Under the pieces are notes generated by a model. It ran no database searches, was not told the origin of the DNA, and saw only the letters and a program-made list of their open reading frames with translations. The position numbers were made by a program, and so were the translations under genes. 64,000 nt of DNA from Devriesea agamarum (lineage in GTDB: Bacteria > Actinomycetota > Actinomycetes > Actinomycetales > Dermabacteraceae): assembly GCF_900070355.1 (NCBI RefSeq), contig NZ_LN849456.1:2738238-2802237 (forward strand), read 5' to 3'. How positions within the stretch are numbered: position 1 is the first letter of the stretch; every line of letters starts with the position of its first letter. This document shows positions 63,851 to 64,000 of this stretch, one piece after another.

Positions 63851-64000
63851 AGCTGGGGATCAACATCCGCTCAAAACTCCGAATACGCTGCAGTGATCTA
63901 GCCACTTTTAGCGATGCCAGGATGCAAAATCCATGAGGACGACTCGGGCCAATCGTTCTGGTCCTTCCATCGTATAACCGGATTTATCCGCCAGGTACTA
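63851..64000. other. Window end, nothing recognised
   Basis: No supported frame or structure in the last 150 bases. Confidence 0.4.

Overview
The window reads as a chromosomal segment of a high-GC Gram-positive bacterium (Actinomycetota). The evidence is the actinobacterial gene order (tig-clpP1-clpP2-clpX; folC-DUF4233-ndk; ftsY-ffh-rpsP-KH-rimM-trmD-rplS-lepB-lepB-rnhB-DUF2469-YraN-ComM-DprA-XerC), frequent GTG/TTG starts with GGAGG-type ribosome sites, and a translational-type T-box in front of ileS. Genus cannot be fixed from sequence reading alone; a skin or animal-associated actinomycete (for example Dermabacteraceae-like) is only a guess.

Region 1 (1-7848) is a visibly AT-richer biosynthetic island for a ribosomally made, azole/dehydroamino-acid peptide of the thiopeptide/goadsporin type. 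In order it holds the 3' end of a LanB-like glutamylation enzyme, a stand-alone elimination or cycloaddition (thiopep_ocin) protein, a PqqD-like/M50 membrane protease, a degenerate second leader peptide, a strong promoter inside an 18-bp tandem repeat, a 62-aa precursor whose 30-residue core is 28 Ser/Thr/Cys, an ABC exporter pair, a YcaO cyclodehydratase and a membrane protein of unknown role. The cluster starts left of the window. A gene-poor stretch and tRNA-Gly and tRNA-Pro follow.

Region 2 (8970-34338) is mostly core: tig, an NlpC/P60 hydrolase, clpP1-clpP2-clpX and chorismate mutase. The chorismate mutase 3' end is duplicated around a small orphan gene. Next come a THUMP-type RNA methyltransferase broken at a run of eleven G, an ABC-F ATPase, valS, an ABC-2 exporter operon, an SDR with an ABC exporter, a carboxylesterase, a ferredoxin and a response regulator/histidine kinase pair.

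Region 3 (34339-36700) is a second AT-rich island. It encodes a secreted phospholipase A2-like protein overlapping a three-helix membrane protein. A near-perfect sigma70 promoter precedes them, with a palindrome covering its -10 box, and about 0.9 kb of GT-skewed DNA without a convincing gene follows.

Region 4 (36680-64000) returns to core genes: T-box-ileS, a WXG100-like/lipase fusion, an SLH-repeat surface protein, folC-DUF4233-ndk, mntH, ftsY-ffh, an amidohydrolase, the rpsP-rimM-trmD-rplS translation cluster, two signal peptidases, rnhB, DUF2469, yraN, comM, dprA and xerC. Two habits recur across the genome: short intergenic minisatellites, and in-frame low-complexity insertions in otherwise conserved proteins (DprA, XerC, YraN, the amidohydrolase, the esterase and the lipase linker).
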